Assembly: GCF_010500915.1 (NCBI RefSeq)
Contig: NZ_JAAAWP010000004.1
Coordinates: forward strand, 62,001-126,000
Length of the DNA stretch: 64,000 bases
Source: Alteromonas hispanica
GTDB lineage: Bacteria > Pseudomonadota > Gammaproteobacteria > Enterobacterales > Alteromonadaceae
Direction: 5' to 3'
In this document: positions 9,184-19,322 of the stretch, piece by piece
Numbering within the stretch: position 1 is the first letter of the stretch
Layout: each line of letters opens with the position of its first letter
Notes under the pieces: model-generated
The model's database searches: none
Seen by the model: only the letters and a program-made list of their open reading frames with translations
Told to the model about the DNA's origin: nothing
Position numbers and translations under genes: made by a program

Positions 9184-9657
9184 CTAATTCTCGCTTTGGG
9201 CGTGCGTGCCTGGTTTAACATCCAAAATTTCGACATCAAAAATGACAGTTTGCCCCGCCAATGGATGATTAAAATCTACAGTAACCGAGTCTCCTGCGAC
9301 GCTGCGAATGATTCCGGGTATTTCAGATCCATCCGGCTGCGCAAAAGCCAGAATCATACCTTCCTCAATTTTGAGGTCTGCACCAAAACGGCTTCTGTCC
9401 ATGTAGTGCATATTATTAGGATTTGGCTCACCAAAGGCGTCATTGGCCTCTAAAGTAAAGGCTTTTTTATCACCCTTTTTCAAACCCACTAAGCACGCTT
9501 CAAAGTTAGGCGTAAGACTACCGTCTCCCATCACTAATTTCGCTGGCTTGTTGTTTACGCGGGTGCTGTCTGCCGCAGAGCCATCTTCCAATTTCAAGTC
9601 GAAGTGAAGAATAACTTCACTGTCATTACCTATTACCAATGATTCTGTCATATTCAA
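9184..9657 (-). CDS. fkpB: FKBP-type peptidyl-prolyl isomerase (FkpB/SlpA)
   Basis: This SlyD/SlpA-like FKBP has 157 residues. It shows 'VILHFDLKLEDGSAADST' at the N terminus, 'GLKKGDKKAF' and the flap region 'NDAFGEPNP'. The isomerase core ends 'VDFNHPLAGQTVIFDVEI', the FKBP/SlyD hallmark. The His/Cys-rich tail of SlyD is absent, which favours FkpB. The usual start may be the Met at residue 3 (MTESL). Location between lspA and ispH is the standard gammaproteobacterial order. It probably helps fold cytoplasmic proteins at prolyl bonds; no specific client is evident. Confidence 0.93.
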   Translation of the reverse strand: MNMTESLVIGNDSEVILHFDLKLEDGSAADSTRVNNKPAKLVMGDGSLTPNFEACLVGLKKGDKKAFTLEANDAFGEPNPNNMHYMDRSRFGADLKIEEGMILAFAQPDGSEIPGIIRSVAGDSVTVDFNHPLAGQTVIFDVEILDVKPGTHAQSEN

Positions 9658-9662
9658 TCCGA

Positions 9663-10214
9663 TTACTGCTGAGAGGTTTTGCTGTTATCAGCCTGTGTTT
9701 TGTCTTCGCTTTTATCGCCATTCTTAAGCATATCTACGATAAGTAAAGCCGCACCAATAAAAATTGCGCTGTCTGCAATATTAAAGGCAGGCCAATGCCA
9801 GTTGTTTACGTAGAAGTCGAGAAAATCGATGACATAGCCATGCACAAGTCGGTCATACACATTGCCTAAGGCGCCACCTAAAATAAATGAAAATGCCACC
9901 GGCAGCAGTTTTTGTGAACGCGGCGATTGCTTTAGCCACCACAAAATGACAGCGCTGATCCCTATCGCTATAGCGGTAAAAAACCACCTTTGCCACCCGC
10001 CGGCGCTGCTTAAGAAGCTGAACGCTGCGCCGTAATTATGAACATGCGTTAAATTGAAGAAAGGAAGAACTTCTATCGATTGATACAGGTTCATCGAGTC
10101 TAAAACCGCGTACTTGCTCCACTGATCAAGTGCAAAGGCGACGACACTGATCCACAGAAAACGAAGACCAGTGTCACGAAAAAGCCCAGTTTTTGACGAC
10201 GTCATATTAGGCAT
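9663..10214 (-). CDS. lspA: Lipoprotein signal peptidase LspA
   Basis: LspA is the inner-membrane aspartyl protease that removes signal peptides from diacylated prolipoproteins such as BamB and PilF in this window. Four hydrophobic segments are visible. The conserved motifs are 'DQWSKY', 'HNYGAAFSF', '[10 protein letters not shown]' (first catalytic Asp) and 'FNIADSAI' (second catalytic Asp). The start is the ATG at 10214 (overlapping the end of ileS by 8 bases) or the one at 10205 just beyond the ileS stop. A longer reading frame runs further into ileS and is unlikely. The tail after the last membrane segment is polar and Lys/Asp-rich. Confidence 0.96.
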   Translation of the reverse strand: MPNMTSSKTGLFRDTGLRFLWISVVAFALDQWSKYAVLDSMNLYQSIEVLPFFNLTHVHNYGAAFSFLSSAGGWQRWFFTAIAIGISAVILWWLKQSPRSQKLLPVAFSFILGGALGNVYDRLVHGYVIDFLDFYVNNWHWPAFNIADSAIFIGAALLIVDMLKNGDKSEDKTQADNSKTSQQ

Positions 10215-13026
10215 ACTGGCGGACTTCCCCTTCACCATCGATGTTCGTTACGCAGCGACCGCACAACTCCTCGTGGCCTGCGTGTGAGCCAACATCTTCA
10301 AGGTGATGCCAACAGCGAACGCATTTTTCACCTTTCGCTTTGCTCACGCTTAACCACAAACCATCAACATCGGTTTCTTGGGCACCTTCTGGCTTAGCTT
10401 CTACACGCTCAAGTGAAACGCCAGATGTGATTAGCACAAAGCGAAGTTCATCACCAAAGCTTGATAGTGTTTCGAACAGCGAATCTGTCGCAAATAAGCT
10501 AATGCTTGCTTCTAGTGAGCCGCCTAATTGCCCCTCTTTACGGGCTTTTTCCATGGCTTGGTTGGCCGCATCTTTCACTCGAATAACGTCGTCCCACAGT
10601 GAATCACTGAATGTATCACTTTGAGTAAAGTCGTTAAAACCGTTATACCAAGTCTCAGTGAACACAAACTCACTGCGTTCGCCTGGTAACTCTTCCCAAA
10701 TTTCTTGAGCTGTAAAGCTTGTGATTGGAGCAATCCAACGAACAAGTGCCTCAACGATGTGATACATAGCAGTTTGACATGAACGACGGGCGATACCGTC
10801 AGATTTCGCTGTGTACTGGCGATCTTTAATCACATCAAGATAGAAAGAGCCAAGCTCAATTGAGCAAAAGTGGATTATTTTCTGGGTAACAACCAGAAGG
10901 TCGTAACTTTCATACAACTCGAACAACTCGTCTTGCAGAGCTTTCGCTCTTGCTACAATCCAGCGATCCAGTGCAACCATCTCACTCTCAGGCACTGCAT
11001 CTTCCACTTTAAAGCCGTTCATATTCGCCAATAAAAAGCGCGCGGTGTTTCGTACCCTGCGATAAGAATCGGCGGCGCGTTTGAGAATTTCATCAGAGAC
11101 GGCTATTTCACCGCGATAGTCGGTAGACGCTACCCATAAACGCAGAATATCGGCACCCAATTTGTTTGTGACTTCTTGAGGTGCCACAACATTGCCTAAA
11201 GACTTAGACATTTTCTTGCCGTGTGCATCAACGGTAAAGCCGTGGGTTAAAACTTCTTTATATGGCGCGTGTCCGTGCATTGCAGTAGATGAAATTAAAG
11301 ACGACATAAACCAACCGCGGTGCTGATCCGACCCCTCTAAGTACAAGTCTGCACTTGCCGGTAGGTCTTCTCGGCGGTCAACCACAAAGTAATGGGTCAC
11401 ACCAGAATCAAACCATACGTCCAGTGTGTCTGTTACTTTGTCATAGTGGTCAACGTCACTACCCAATAGGTCGGCGTCATCGATGTCCCACCATGCTTGG
11501 ATACCTTTTTTCTCTACTTCCAGTGCCACTTTTTCCATTAACGCAGAAGACTGTGGGTGTACTTCGCCCGTTAACTTATGCACGTATAAAGGAATGGGTA
11601 CTCCCCAAGTACGCTGGCGAGAAATACACCAATCGGGTCGCCCTTCTACCATTTTTTCAATGCGGTTTTGACCCCACTCAGGGATCCACTTAGTTTGTTT
11701 TATTTGTTCCAAAGACTCAGCACGAAGACCTTTATTGTCCATGCTGATAAACCACTGAGGGGTAGCACGGAAAATAATAGGCGTTTTATGGCGCCAGCAG
11801 TGGGGATAGCTGTGCTCGTATTTAACATTGAGGACAAGGTTCCCCTTCTCTTCAACCGTTTCGATAATAGATTCATTTGCTTTGAAAACAAACTGACCGG
11901 CAAATAGCGGCGTGTTTTCAAGGTACACACCGTTATTACCAACAGGGTTGTAAACTTCAATGTCGTATTGCTTGCCCACGTTAAAATCGTCTACACCGTG
12001 CGCAGGGGCAGTATGAACACAGCCAGTACCCGACTCAGTAGTAACATGAACGCCCAGAATTAATGGGATTTTGATATCAAGAAACGGGTGATTGACCTGT
12101 AGCTTATCAAGAGCATCACCAGTACATGTTGCTACTTCGCGGAATTCTTCTACACCGTAACGCGTCATACAGCTCTCAAGCAGATCTTGAGCCACTACAT
12201 ACCAATCATTCGACGGCTGAACTTCCACAATGGTGTAAGTAAGCTCTGGATTCAAACTAATTGCACGATTTGCTGGTAACGTCCAAGGTGTTGTTGTCCA
12301 AATAACAACGCCAGCGTTGTGAGCTAACAAGTCACTTTCTTCAACGCCAAAGGCGGCCGCAATTTCCTTGCTGTCAGCAACGGGAAATTTCACATCAATG
12401 GCAGGTGAAACCTTATCTTTGTATTCAACTTCTGCTTCGGCTAGTGCCGAGCCACAGTCCGTACACCAGTGAACAGGCTTAAACCCTTTTTCAAGATGCC
12501 CTGAGTCTACAATTTTGCTGAGCGCTCGAATAATGTCGGCTTCAGAAGAAAAGTCCATAGTTTTGTAAGGGTTGTTCCACTCACCAAACACACCAAGACG
12601 TTTGAAGTCGGCCATTTGACCATCTATTTGCTTTTGTGCGTAATCGCGACATTTTTGACGAAACTCTGCAGCTGTTACTTTATTGCCTGGCTTACCCACT
12701 TTCTTTTCTACCATTAATTCAATAGGTAGACCGTGGCAGTCCCATCCAGGTACATAGGGCGAGTCAAAATCGGAAAGCGTTTTTGACTTTACAATAATGT
12801 CTTTTAGAATTTTGTTAACCGCGTGTCCAATATGAATGTTACCGTTCGCGTAAGGAGGGCCATCATGAAGTATAAAAGGCTTCTTGCCTTTTTTTGCTTC
12901 GCGGATCTTGGTATACACCCCTTTTTCCTGCCAGTCTTTAAGCATCTTCGGCTCGCGCTGAGCAAGGTTACCGCGCATGGGAAACGCAGTTTCTGGAAGG
13001 TTCAATGTGGCTTTGTAATCACTCAT
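10207..13026 (-). CDS. ileS: Isoleucyl-tRNA synthetase
   Basis: Class Ia aminoacyl-tRNA synthetase of 939 residues, the usual bacterial IleS length. HIGH is at 65-68 in 'GNIHIGHA', KMSKS in '[13 protein letters not shown]', and the CP1 editing domain lies between them with '[13 protein letters not shown]'. The C terminus has a zinc finger of two Cys pairs (CVRCWHH...CGRC) as in E. coli-type IleS. It is cytoplasmic and charges tRNA-Ile. It is co-oriented with ribF upstream and lspA downstream, overlapping the lspA start, which is the common ileS-lspA arrangement. Confidence 0.98.
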   Translation of the reverse strand: MSDYKATLNLPETAFPMRGNLAQREPKMLKDWQEKGVYTKIREAKKGKKPFILHDGPPYANGNIHIGHAVNKILKDIIVKSKTLSDFDSPYVPGWDCHGLPIELMVEKKVGKPGNKVTAAEFRQKCRDYAQKQIDGQMADFKRLGVFGEWNNPYKTMDFSSEADIIRALSKIVDSGHLEKGFKPVHWCTDCGSALAEAEVEYKDKVSPAIDVKFPVADSKEIAAAFGVEESDLLAHNAGVVIWTTTPWTLPANRAISLNPELTYTIVEVQPSNDWYVVAQDLLESCMTRYGVEEFREVATCTGDALDKLQVNHPFLDIKIPLILGVHVTTESGTGCVHTAPAHGVDDFNVGKQYDIEVYNPVGNNGVYLENTPLFAGQFVFKANESIIETVEEKGNLVLNVKYEHSYPHCWRHKTPIIFRATPQWFISMDNKGLRAESLEQIKQTKWIPEWGQNRIEKMVEGRPDWCISRQRTWGVPIPLYVHKLTGEVHPQSSALMEKVALEVEKKGIQAWWDIDDADLLGSDVDHYDKVTDTLDVWFDSGVTHYFVVDRREDLPASADLYLEGSDQHRGWFMSSLISSTAMHGHAPYKEVLTHGFTVDAHGKKMSKSLGNVVAPQEVTNKLGADILRLWVASTDYRGEIAVSDEILKRAADSYRRVRNTARFLLANMNGFKVEDAVPESEMVALDRWIVARAKALQDELFELYESYDLLVVTQKIIHFCSIELGSFYLDVIKDRQYTAKSDGIARRSCQTAMYHIVEALVRWIAPITSFTAQEIWEELPGERSEFVFTETWYNGFNDFTQSDTFSDSLWDDVIRVKDAANQAMEKARKEGQLGGSLEASISLFATDSLFETLSSFGDELRFVLITSGVSLERVEAKPEGAQETDVDGLWLSVSKAKGEKCVRCWHHLEDVGSHAGHEELCGRCVTNIDGEGEVRQYA

Positions 13027-13160
13027 AAAATTGTATTATCCGGTTACCTTAAGTTTCATCCAATGTCTCTGTGACACTGCGAAGGCGTTATATGATGCGG
13101 TTGCATTTACATTTGGTTGCTTTTACATTTAAATGCGCGCTGCGACTTTATCACGATTAA

Positions 13161-14081
13161 CTATGCTAATAACAGACGCGCCTTGGCGGCATCTGCCTGT
13201 ATTTGTTCTTTTAATGCTTCAAACGAAGCGAACTTAATTTCATCTCTAATTTTGGCCATGGGCAGCACGGTTATGGGTTTGCCATACAAATCTGCCGATA
13301 GGTCAAAAATATGTACTTCCAATTGGTTACGAACGCCGTCAAGGGTTGGTCGCGTGCCGATATTCGCTACACCGTCATAGTGCTTACCGTCAATGTCCAC
13401 ACGCACGGCAAACACGCCATGAATCGGTGTTTTAAACCGCTTGAGCATAACATTGGCGGTGGGAAATCCGATGGTTCTGCCTTTCTTTTCACCATGTACA
13501 ACACGCCCGTGAACGGCAAAAGGGCGCCCTAACATCTCTGTTGCCAAGCTAAAGTCGCTTTGCGCAAGCGCATCTCTCACCGCAGTAGAACTTATTCGAT
13601 GAGCATGCATAGTAAAACTTTGCGTACTGACCACATCGAAACCATAACGACGGCCAGCTGCCTCAAGCATGGTGAAGTCGCCCTTGCGACCAAAGCCAAA
13701 ACGGAAATCATCGCCAACGACTAAAAATTTAACGCCAAGTTTATCCACCAGTAAATCGTGAACAAAGGTGTCGGCGCTTTGTTTTGCAAACTCAGCGTTA
13801 AAACGAACAGCAAGCAGTCTATCAACACCCTGCTGCCTCAACAGCTCGTATTTCTCACGCAGAGGACTTATTCGAGCAGGTGCTTTTTCTGGCGTAAACA
13901 CTTCTTCAGGCTGTGGTTCGAATACCATAACAGTGGCGGGTAACGACAGCGAGCTCGCTTTTTCCATCACGTTGGCAAGTACGGCCTGATGTCCTCTGTG
14001 GACGCCATCAAACTTACCAATCGTTAGAATACACCCCTTATGGTGGGGTTTTACATTATTTAGCCCGCGGATAAATTCCAC
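13161..14081 (-). CDS. ribF: Bifunctional riboflavin kinase / FAD synthetase RibF
   Basis: The 306-residue protein has the N-terminal FMN adenylyltransferase domain with 'GKFDGVHRGHQ' at 22-32 (nucleotidyltransferase HxGH) and 'VVGDDFRFG', 'ISSTAVRDAL'. The C-terminal riboflavin kinase domain shows 'GRVVHGEKKGRTIGFPTANV' and 'YDGVANIGTRPT...EVHIFD'. It makes FMN and then FAD from riboflavin with ATP. It lies upstream of ileS (134 bases) and downstream of murJ, the standard order. Confidence 0.97.
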   Translation of the reverse strand: MEFIRGLNNVKPHHKGCILTIGKFDGVHRGHQAVLANVMEKASSLSLPATVMVFEPQPEEVFTPEKAPARISPLREKYELLRQQGVDRLLAVRFNAEFAKQSADTFVHDLLVDKLGVKFLVVGDDFRFGFGRKGDFTMLEAAGRRYGFDVVSTQSFTMHAHRISSTAVRDALAQSDFSLATEMLGRPFAVHGRVVHGEKKGRTIGFPTANVMLKRFKTPIHGVFAVRVDIDGKHYDGVANIGTRPTLDGVRNQLEVHIFDLSADLYGKPITVLPMAKIRDEIKFASFEALKEQIQADAAKARLLLA

Positions 14082-14267
14082 TGTTTACCACTACCTTTTT
14101 AACTGCTAGAAATTTAAAGCTCGCGATTATAGCCGACCCCGCCTCTAATACCAAGCATACAAGGGCTGGCAAAACTTTCCTTGCTCAGTAAAGACATTAG
14201 AAACGTTGTAATATGATTATAAATAACAAACAACGATTGCCATTTTGAGATGTTTACTCACTACTGC

Positions 14268-15827
14268 TTACTCACCACCACTTCTAAAATGACGAGGCCT
14301 CATCCCTAACAGCACCATGGTAGTCAGGAAGCCACCAACGGACAGTAATATGGTGATACCTACGTCTTTCATTTGCTCTATAAGTGCAAGATCGAAAAAA
14401 GCCAAGCCGCTGTCGCGATAGTAAATTATTACGCCCATAACAGCACTTGCTAGTAAAACACGCGCAATGAAAAATAATGACGTGCGACTTAATTCAAATA
14501 CTCCTTGTTTACGCAGCGTGATGTAAAGCAAAGCGGCGTTAAGCGTAGCTGACATACTGGTAGCAATAGCTAAACCGATATAGCCGAACGGAACGGCAAA
14601 GATAAGATTAAACACCATGTTCGCCACCATGCACCAAATACCAAATTTTACGGGCGTTTTCGTGTCTTGACGGGAATAAAAGCCAGGGGCCAGTATTTTA
14701 ACAAGCATAAAGCTGATTAAGCCAAAGGAGTACGCTGTTAAAGAATAAGAAGCCATTATGGCGGTATCGGCGGTAAATGCACCTCTTTGAAAAATAACCG
14801 TCAAGATAGGGCGAGCCATAGTACCAAGGCCTACAGCAGCTGGAATGCCAAGTAAACACACCATTCGAAATGCCCAGTCGATATTTGCAGCGAACGCTTT
14901 AGGATTGTTTGTTACATGGTTTCTCGATAGCGTTGGCAATATCACTGTGGCAATGGCTATACCAAAAAGACCTAGCGGAAACTCTAATAACCTATCTGAA
15001 TAGTAAAGCCAGCTAATAGAACCTGTAACTAAGAAGCTGGCAATGAAGGTGTCAAATAACAAGTTTATTTGCCCTACAGACACACCGAACAATGCCGGTA
15101 TCATTAAGGTTCTTACCTTTACAACATTTTCGTCGTGCCAACCCCATTTGGGTTTCACCAGTAGTCCAGCTCGAAATAAGAAGGGTAGCTGGAATAAGAA
15201 TTGAACGATGCCGCCAATGAATACGCCCCATGCTAAGGCAAACGCAGGCTGAGATAAGCTAGGCGACAGGTAGATTGCGCACAAAATAATGCATACGTTC
15301 AGCAACACGGGAGTGAATGCTGCAACGGCAAATTTATTCAAGGTATTTAAAATGGCCCCAGATAGCCCGGTTAACGATATAAAGGCTAAATAAGGAAAGG
15401 TGATTTTTAGCATTGCCGAGGCGAGCTCGAATTTGTCACCGGCCTCATCCCCCTGTAGCCAGGCAACAAACCACCCGGTACCAAAAAGTGCCGCGAGTAC
15501 TGGCGATGCAATAACTCCCACAATAGAAACCAAAAAGACAATACCGCCTAACGTTCCGCTTACCTTTGCAACAAACTCGCGCAGTTCTTTTTTATCATCG
15601 TTGTTATGTACTTCTGTCAGCACAGGAATAAATGCCTGAGCAAACGCTCCTTCTGCAAATAGCCGACGCAAAAAATTGGGGATTTTATTGGCAAAGAAAA
15701 AAACATCAGCAGCTGCGCCGTCTCCCATAAGCCTGGCGACAACCACGTCTCTCACGAGACCTAACACCCTTGAAACTAGGGTCATTATGCTAACTATTAA
15801 GCCAGATTTGATTAACTTCCGTGACAC
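14268..15827 (-). CDS. murJ: Lipid II flippase MurJ
   Basis: This is a 519-residue polytopic membrane protein of the MOP/MVF superfamily. It begins 'LIKSGLIVSIMTLVSRVLGLVRDVVVARLMG', the MurJ N-terminal hallmark, with 'ADVFFFANKIPNFLRRLFAEGAFAQ' split across the first helices. About 14 hydrophobic segments follow. It flips lipid-linked peptidoglycan precursor across the inner membrane. It is divergent from rpsT and heads the murJ-ribF-ileS-lspA-fkpB-ispH group. There are 186 bases between it and ribF in which I see no strong terminator. Confidence 0.97.
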   Translation of the reverse strand: MSRKLIKSGLIVSIMTLVSRVLGLVRDVVVARLMGDGAAADVFFFANKIPNFLRRLFAEGAFAQAFIPVLTEVHNNDDKKELREFVAKVSGTLGGIVFLVSIVGVIASPVLAALFGTGWFVAWLQGDEAGDKFELASAMLKITFPYLAFISLTGLSGAILNTLNKFAVAAFTPVLLNVCIILCAIYLSPSLSQPAFALAWGVFIGGIVQFLFQLPFLFRAGLLVKPKWGWHDENVVKVRTLMIPALFGVSVGQINLLFDTFIASFLVTGSISWLYYSDRLLEFPLGLFGIAIATVILPTLSRNHVTNNPKAFAANIDWAFRMVCLLGIPAAVGLGTMARPILTVIFQRGAFTADTAIMASYSLTAYSFGLISFMLVKILAPGFYSRQDTKTPVKFGIWCMVANMVFNLIFAVPFGYIGLAIATSMSATLNAALLYITLRKQGVFELSRTSLFFIARVLLASAVMGVIIYYRDSGLAFFDLALIEQMKDVGITILLSVGGFLTTMVLLGMRPRHFRSGGE

Positions 15828-16161
15828 TTCTGCTTCCGATGGACTATAAAGAGGGGGATAAGCAAATCATGATAACCAAAGGCGATAGCAGGTGAAATGA
15901 TTTATTCAAAATAGTTGTGCATTTCTATCTATTTTATTGCTATAATCCGCGCCCGTTATGGGATGCAATGTTTTTGTATAGCTTTCGCGACGAATGCGCA
16001 ACGTGTTGAGCACATCTACTGTTTTACAATAGGCTGTGTTTAATAGATTGTGCTTTCAAAATGACCAACGAATCACATCGTGAAATCGTTTGACAATTTA
16101 GCGATTGGTAGGCACAATCCGCACCCTCGTTTTTGACATGAATTTATTTGGGAGTTACACC
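15828..16161. other. Divergent intergenic region between murJ and rpsT
   Basis: It contains a perfect TATAAT at 15941-15946 pointing toward rpsT and a long rpsT leader. No open frame of substance is seen. The murJ promoter must lie in the left part, but I cannot pick one. Confidence 0.5.
15915..15946 (+). promoter_or_regulatory. Probable rpsT promoter
   Basis: TATAAT at 15941-15946 is followed by the GC-rich discriminator CCGCGCCC, as at growth-rate-regulated ribosomal promoters. The -35 is weak: TTGTGC at 15915 is 20 bases away, too far, so activity may rest on the -10 and AT-rich upstream DNA. It would give a leader of about 210 bases. Confidence 0.5.
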
Positions 16162-16425
16162 TTGGCTAACATTAAGTCTGCTAAGAAACGTGCAATCCAA
16201 GCCGAAAAGCGTCGTCAGCACAACGCTAGCCGTCGTTCTATGACTCGTACAAGCATCAAAAAAGTAGTTGCTGCTATCGCTCGTGGCGATAAAGAAGGTG
16301 CACAAGCTGCATTATCTGCTGCTACTCCAGTACTTGACAGAATGGCTACTAAAGGCTTGATTCACAAAAATAAAGCTGCTCGTCATAAGAGTCGCCTAGC
16401 TGCACAAATCAAAGCACTAGGTTAA
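16162..16425 (+). CDS. rpsT: 30S ribosomal protein S20
   Basis: The 87-residue basic protein starts '[25 protein letters not shown]' after removal of the first residue, an unmistakable S20. The start is TTG at 16162, preceded by GGGAG at 16149-16153; an in-frame upstream start would add 19 unrelated residues. E. coli rpsT also uses UUG and this is tied to autoregulation, so the rare start is probably conserved. S20 binds 16S rRNA early in 30S assembly. A terminator follows directly, making this a single-gene unit divergent from murJ. Confidence 0.97.
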   Translation: MANIKSAKKRAIQAEKRRQHNASRRSMTRTSIKKVVAAIARGDKEGAQAALSAATPVLDRMATKGLIHKNKAARHKSRLAAQIKALG

Positions 16426-16442
16426 TCTTTACGATTAGCAAT

Positions 16443-16470
16443 TAAAAAGCGCCTTTCGGCGCTTTTTTTA
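16443..16470 (+). terminator. Rho-independent terminator after rpsT
   Basis: Stem AAAAAGCGCC / GGCGCTTTTT with a short TTTC loop and a run of T. It begins 18 bases after the rpsT stop. Confidence 0.92.
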
Positions 16471-16541
16471 TGTCTATAGCTTTTTCAAATAAACTTGAGG
16501 CCAAAGTCGCTTTCGCGTAGCCCCACTTTCATAACGCGCTC

Positions 16542-17294
16542 TTAGCTCATTTTTCTAATGGCACTTGCAGGCGCAATGCGCATTATCCAATGCAATACAG
16601 CCCACGGCCACGCGGGTACAAAGGCGTTTGCTTTTTCTTTTTCAATAGCACTTACCATTGCGCGACAGCCAACATCGGTATCGACAATAAAAGGGACTTT
16701 TTCCACTTTTTCATTTATTTCGCTGCGAATAAACCCTGGATGGATACACGTCACCTTGATAGGAGTATTCATCACATCCATGCGTATTCCCTCAGACAAA
16801 GACGTCAGCCCAGCTTTGGTTGCAGCATATACTGTCATCGCTCGCCTAAAACCTCTCACTGCGCTGATAGACGAAATTGTCACTAAATGTCCGCTATTTT
16901 GTTCTCTGAATATGGTCATGGCAGCTTCACACTGCGCCAGCGCAGACACAAAGTTGGTTATCGCCGTTTGCTTATTTGCGTGAAAATAACCCGTGCCAAT
17001 AGACGCCCCCTTCCCCATACCGGCATTAACAATAACTCTATCCAGAGATCCTAAGTCTTGCTTGAATGCATCGAACACCTCAAACACTGCATCGTGATCA
17101 TTAACATCTAAAGAACGAATTGCCACTTTGATATTGGGGTTAAGCGCTAGCAACTCTTCTTTCAATGTTTCCAGATTTTCAAAACGCCGTGCGCACAGCG
17201 CCAAATTACGGCCTTTCTTTGCAAATTCGATGGCCATGCCTTTGCCCAGTCCAGAGCTTGCGCCGGTAATCAGAATATTTTCTCTCGTTGTCAT
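16542..17294 (-). CDS. Short-chain dehydrogenase/reductase (SDR)
   Basis: The 250-residue protein has a classical SDR layout: the cofactor motif TGASSGLG at 10-17, NAG at 90-92, catalytic Ser near 141, Tyr156 and Lys160 in 'YAATK'. The residues after strand 2 ('CARRFENL') suggest NADP(H) preference. The last ~30 residues are hydrophobic with Trp ('PAWPWAVLHWIMRIAP'), as in SDRs that associate with membranes or lipid substrates. Its start overlaps the stop of the upstream kinase-like gene by one base (TAATG), so the two are translationally linked. The substrate is unknown; a fatty acid or lipid-related oxidoreduction is my inference. Confidence 0.85.
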   Translation of the reverse strand: MTTRENILITGASSGLGKGMAIEFAKKGRNLALCARRFENLETLKEELLALNPNIKVAIRSLDVNDHDAVFEVFDAFKQDLGSLDRVIVNAGMGKGASIGTGYFHANKQTAITNFVSALAQCEAAMTIFREQNSGHLVTISSISAVRGFRRAMTVYAATKAGLTSLSEGIRMDVMNTPIKVTCIHPGFIRSEINEKVEKVPFIVDTDVGCRAMVSAIEKEKANAFVPAWPWAVLHWIMRIAPASAIRKMS

Positions 17295-18391
17295 TATTTT
17301 TTTCCTGATGCTTTTATGGCTTTATTGCAACGCCATAACAAATAGTGAATGAAGATCCAAAACCGTTTAAACGCCGGGTTGTTAGTTTGACCGTGGTGAT
17401 AACGATAATAAATTTGCTGGGCAATACCGGCTAAGCGGAAGAGTCCGTAAACTTCATAAAAGGTAAAGTCGTCTATCTCTATTTCCATTTTATTGCAGTA
17501 ATAAGCAACTACTTGCTGTCGCGTTAGCATCCCCTCTAAATGAGTTGGCTGACGCCGTGTTGACTGCGCTAGAAAGTCATCGTCTGCATTTACCCAATAT
17601 GCAAGCGAATTACCTAAATCCATTAGCGGGTCGCCCAGTGTTGCCAGCTCCCAGTCAAGCACGCCAATGATTTCTGTATAGTTATCTGGATTTAGCACAA
17701 CGTTGTCGAAGCGAAAGTCGTTATGAGTAATGCAAATGCGTTCATTGTCAGGCATATTTTTTTCAAGCCAATGCATAACCTTTTTTCCCGACGGTACGTT
17801 CCAGGTTTTAGCTTTACTGTAACGCTGACTCCACCCGCTGATTTGCCGTTCTATATAGCCACTGCCTTTGCCTAAATGAGACAAATCGGCCTGTTTATAA
17901 TCCACCTTGTGAAGTTCAATTAAACTATCAAGTACATTTGTGCATAACTGAGCAGTTTGTGCCTTAGTAGTAGCTAAATTTCGGGGCAAGTTTTTGCGAG
18001 GAATAACACCGGTAAACTTCTCCATCACATAAAAGTCTGTGCCAATAACGCTTTCATCTTCACAGTAGGCATACATGTTTGGAACATATCGATAGACAGG
18101 CTTGAGTGCGTGCTGAAGTCTGAATTCTCGGCCCATATCATGAGCGCCTTTTGCTTTCGTTCCCGCAGGCGCTCTACGAAGGATCAGTGAAGTGTCTTTG
18201 TAATCTAAACAATATGTCCAATTTGATGCGCCTCCCGAATATTGAGTAACGGAAGGAAGAGACGAGCAATTATCACAGCTTGCTTTTACTTGGTCTGATA
18301 AATTTTGCTTAAGCCACGCATTCACAGCATCAACATCAAGCTCTTCACCCTGTCTTACATTTTGTGCTTTGTCTACAACACTCTTATTCAT
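17294..18391 (-). CDS. Aminoglycoside phosphotransferase-like (ACAD10/11-type) kinase
   Basis: The 365-residue protein has an APH/choline-kinase fold: 'HNDFRFDN' at 223-230 is the catalytic loop (Asp225, Asn230) and 'LDWELATLGDP' at 245-255 carries the metal-binding Asp246. It opens the ATP lobe with 'YSGGASNWTY'. This subgroup resembles the kinase domain of acyl-CoA dehydrogenases ACAD10/11, which act on 4-hydroxy acyl-CoA, rather than antibiotic resistance enzymes. It is flanked by two SDR genes on the same strand and overlaps one of them. A role in fatty or hydroxy acid catabolism is plausible but unproven. Confidence 0.82.
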   Translation of the reverse strand: MNKSVVDKAQNVRQGEELDVDAVNAWLKQNLSDQVKASCDNCSSLPSVTQYSGGASNWTYCLDYKDTSLILRRAPAGTKAKGAHDMGREFRLQHALKPVYRYVPNMYAYCEDESVIGTDFYVMEKFTGVIPRKNLPRNLATTKAQTAQLCTNVLDSLIELHKVDYKQADLSHLGKGSGYIERQISGWSQRYSKAKTWNVPSGKKVMHWLEKNMPDNERICITHNDFRFDNVVLNPDNYTEIIGVLDWELATLGDPLMDLGNSLAYWVNADDDFLAQSTRRQPTHLEGMLTRQQVVAYYCNKMEIEIDDFTFYEVYGLFRLAGIAQQIYYRYHHGQTNNPAFKRFWIFIHYLLWRCNKAIKASGKK

Positions 18392-18500
18392 TATCTCTCC
18401 GCTTGGTTCGGAAATACTCAGACATTCGCTTTATGCTGCTCTACACGCTACTACAAGAAAGCGCGCTGTGCCCGAAAAACCCGTTATGCAAAAAAATCCA

Positions 18501-19322
18501 TTACGCGCTTTGTTTAGCCATCGCCTTTTTCATTGCTTTTGTTTTCGATAGCATCATATTTATGTAACGCTTCGACGGGAGAAGTTTTTTCAATAGATAT
18601 GCCTGTTTACCTAACTTATGGGTCAAAATTAAGAATCGTTTGGCCATAACCTGCTCATAAACGATATTAGCCACATCTTCTTTACTAAGGTCAGCTTTTG
18701 CAAAAAGCTTTTTGAGCATTGTGTGCGATGCAGGATTTGAACTGCGCATCGACTCATCAAGATTAGTTTTGAAAAAACTTGGGCATACCACACTAACATT
18801 TATATTATCAGGTGCTAGCTCAAGCTTAATTGTTTCAGAGAACGCCACTACTGCGGCTTTCATTGCGTTGTAGCTTCCCATATATGGAATGGGGGTTAAT
18901 CCTGCTTGTGAGGCGATATTGACGAAATAACCATGCCCTTGAGTTTTCATCATAGGTAAAAATGCTCTACTCACGCGCACCATTCCCAGCATATTGATAT
19001 CACATACCCACTGCCATTGTTCGAGTGTTTCATCAAGTAAACTTCCCCCCGTAGCAACACCGGCGTTGTTGAAAACGTAGTCGACGCCTTCCCACTTTGT
19101 ACGCAGTGTACTGGCAAGCTTTCCTACATCGGTATCCGAGGTGATATCACAAGAAATAAAAAATGCGTCTGCGCCAAGGGACGTTAGCTCATGTACGGTC
19201 TCGTTACCTCGCTCACTGTTCACATCGGCAATGCAAATTTTAATTTTTTCGTTCTTCTCTGCCCATTTGATAGCAAGGGATTTTCCCAGACCTGTTGCTC
19301 CACCTGTCACCACGATACGCAT
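18501..19322 (-). CDS. Short-chain dehydrogenase/reductase (SDR)
   Basis: The 273-residue SDR has TGGATGLG at 6-13, 'NNAG' at 85-88, catalytic Ser138, Tyr151 and Lys155 ('YNAMK'). Asp33 after strand 2 ('IADVN') suggests NAD(H). The C-terminal ~50 residues are Lys/Met-rich and amphipathic ('LLKKLLPSKRYINMMLSKTKAMKKAM'), different from a standard SDR end and compatible with membrane association. It is 109 bases upstream of the kinase-like gene on the same strand. Together the three genes look like one short operon; the substrate is unknown. Confidence 0.85.
   Translation of the reverse strand: MRIVVTGGATGLGKSLAIKWAEKNEKIKICIADVNSERGNETVHELTSLGADAFFISCDITSDTDVGKLASTLRTKWEGVDYVFNNAGVATGGSLLDETLEQWQWVCDINMLGMVRVSRAFLPMMKTQGHGYFVNIASQAGLTPIPYMGSYNAMKAAVVAFSETIKLELAPDNINVSVVCPSFFKTNLDESMRSSNPASHTMLKKLFAKADLSKEDVANIVYEQVMAKRFLILTHKLGKQAYLLKKLLPSKRYINMMLSKTKAMKKAMAKQSA

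Noticed and set aside
17294..18391. Aminoglycoside resistance gene
   Set aside because: The fold is APH-like, but the sequence and SDR neighbours fit the ACAD10/11 kinase group, not resistance enzymes.
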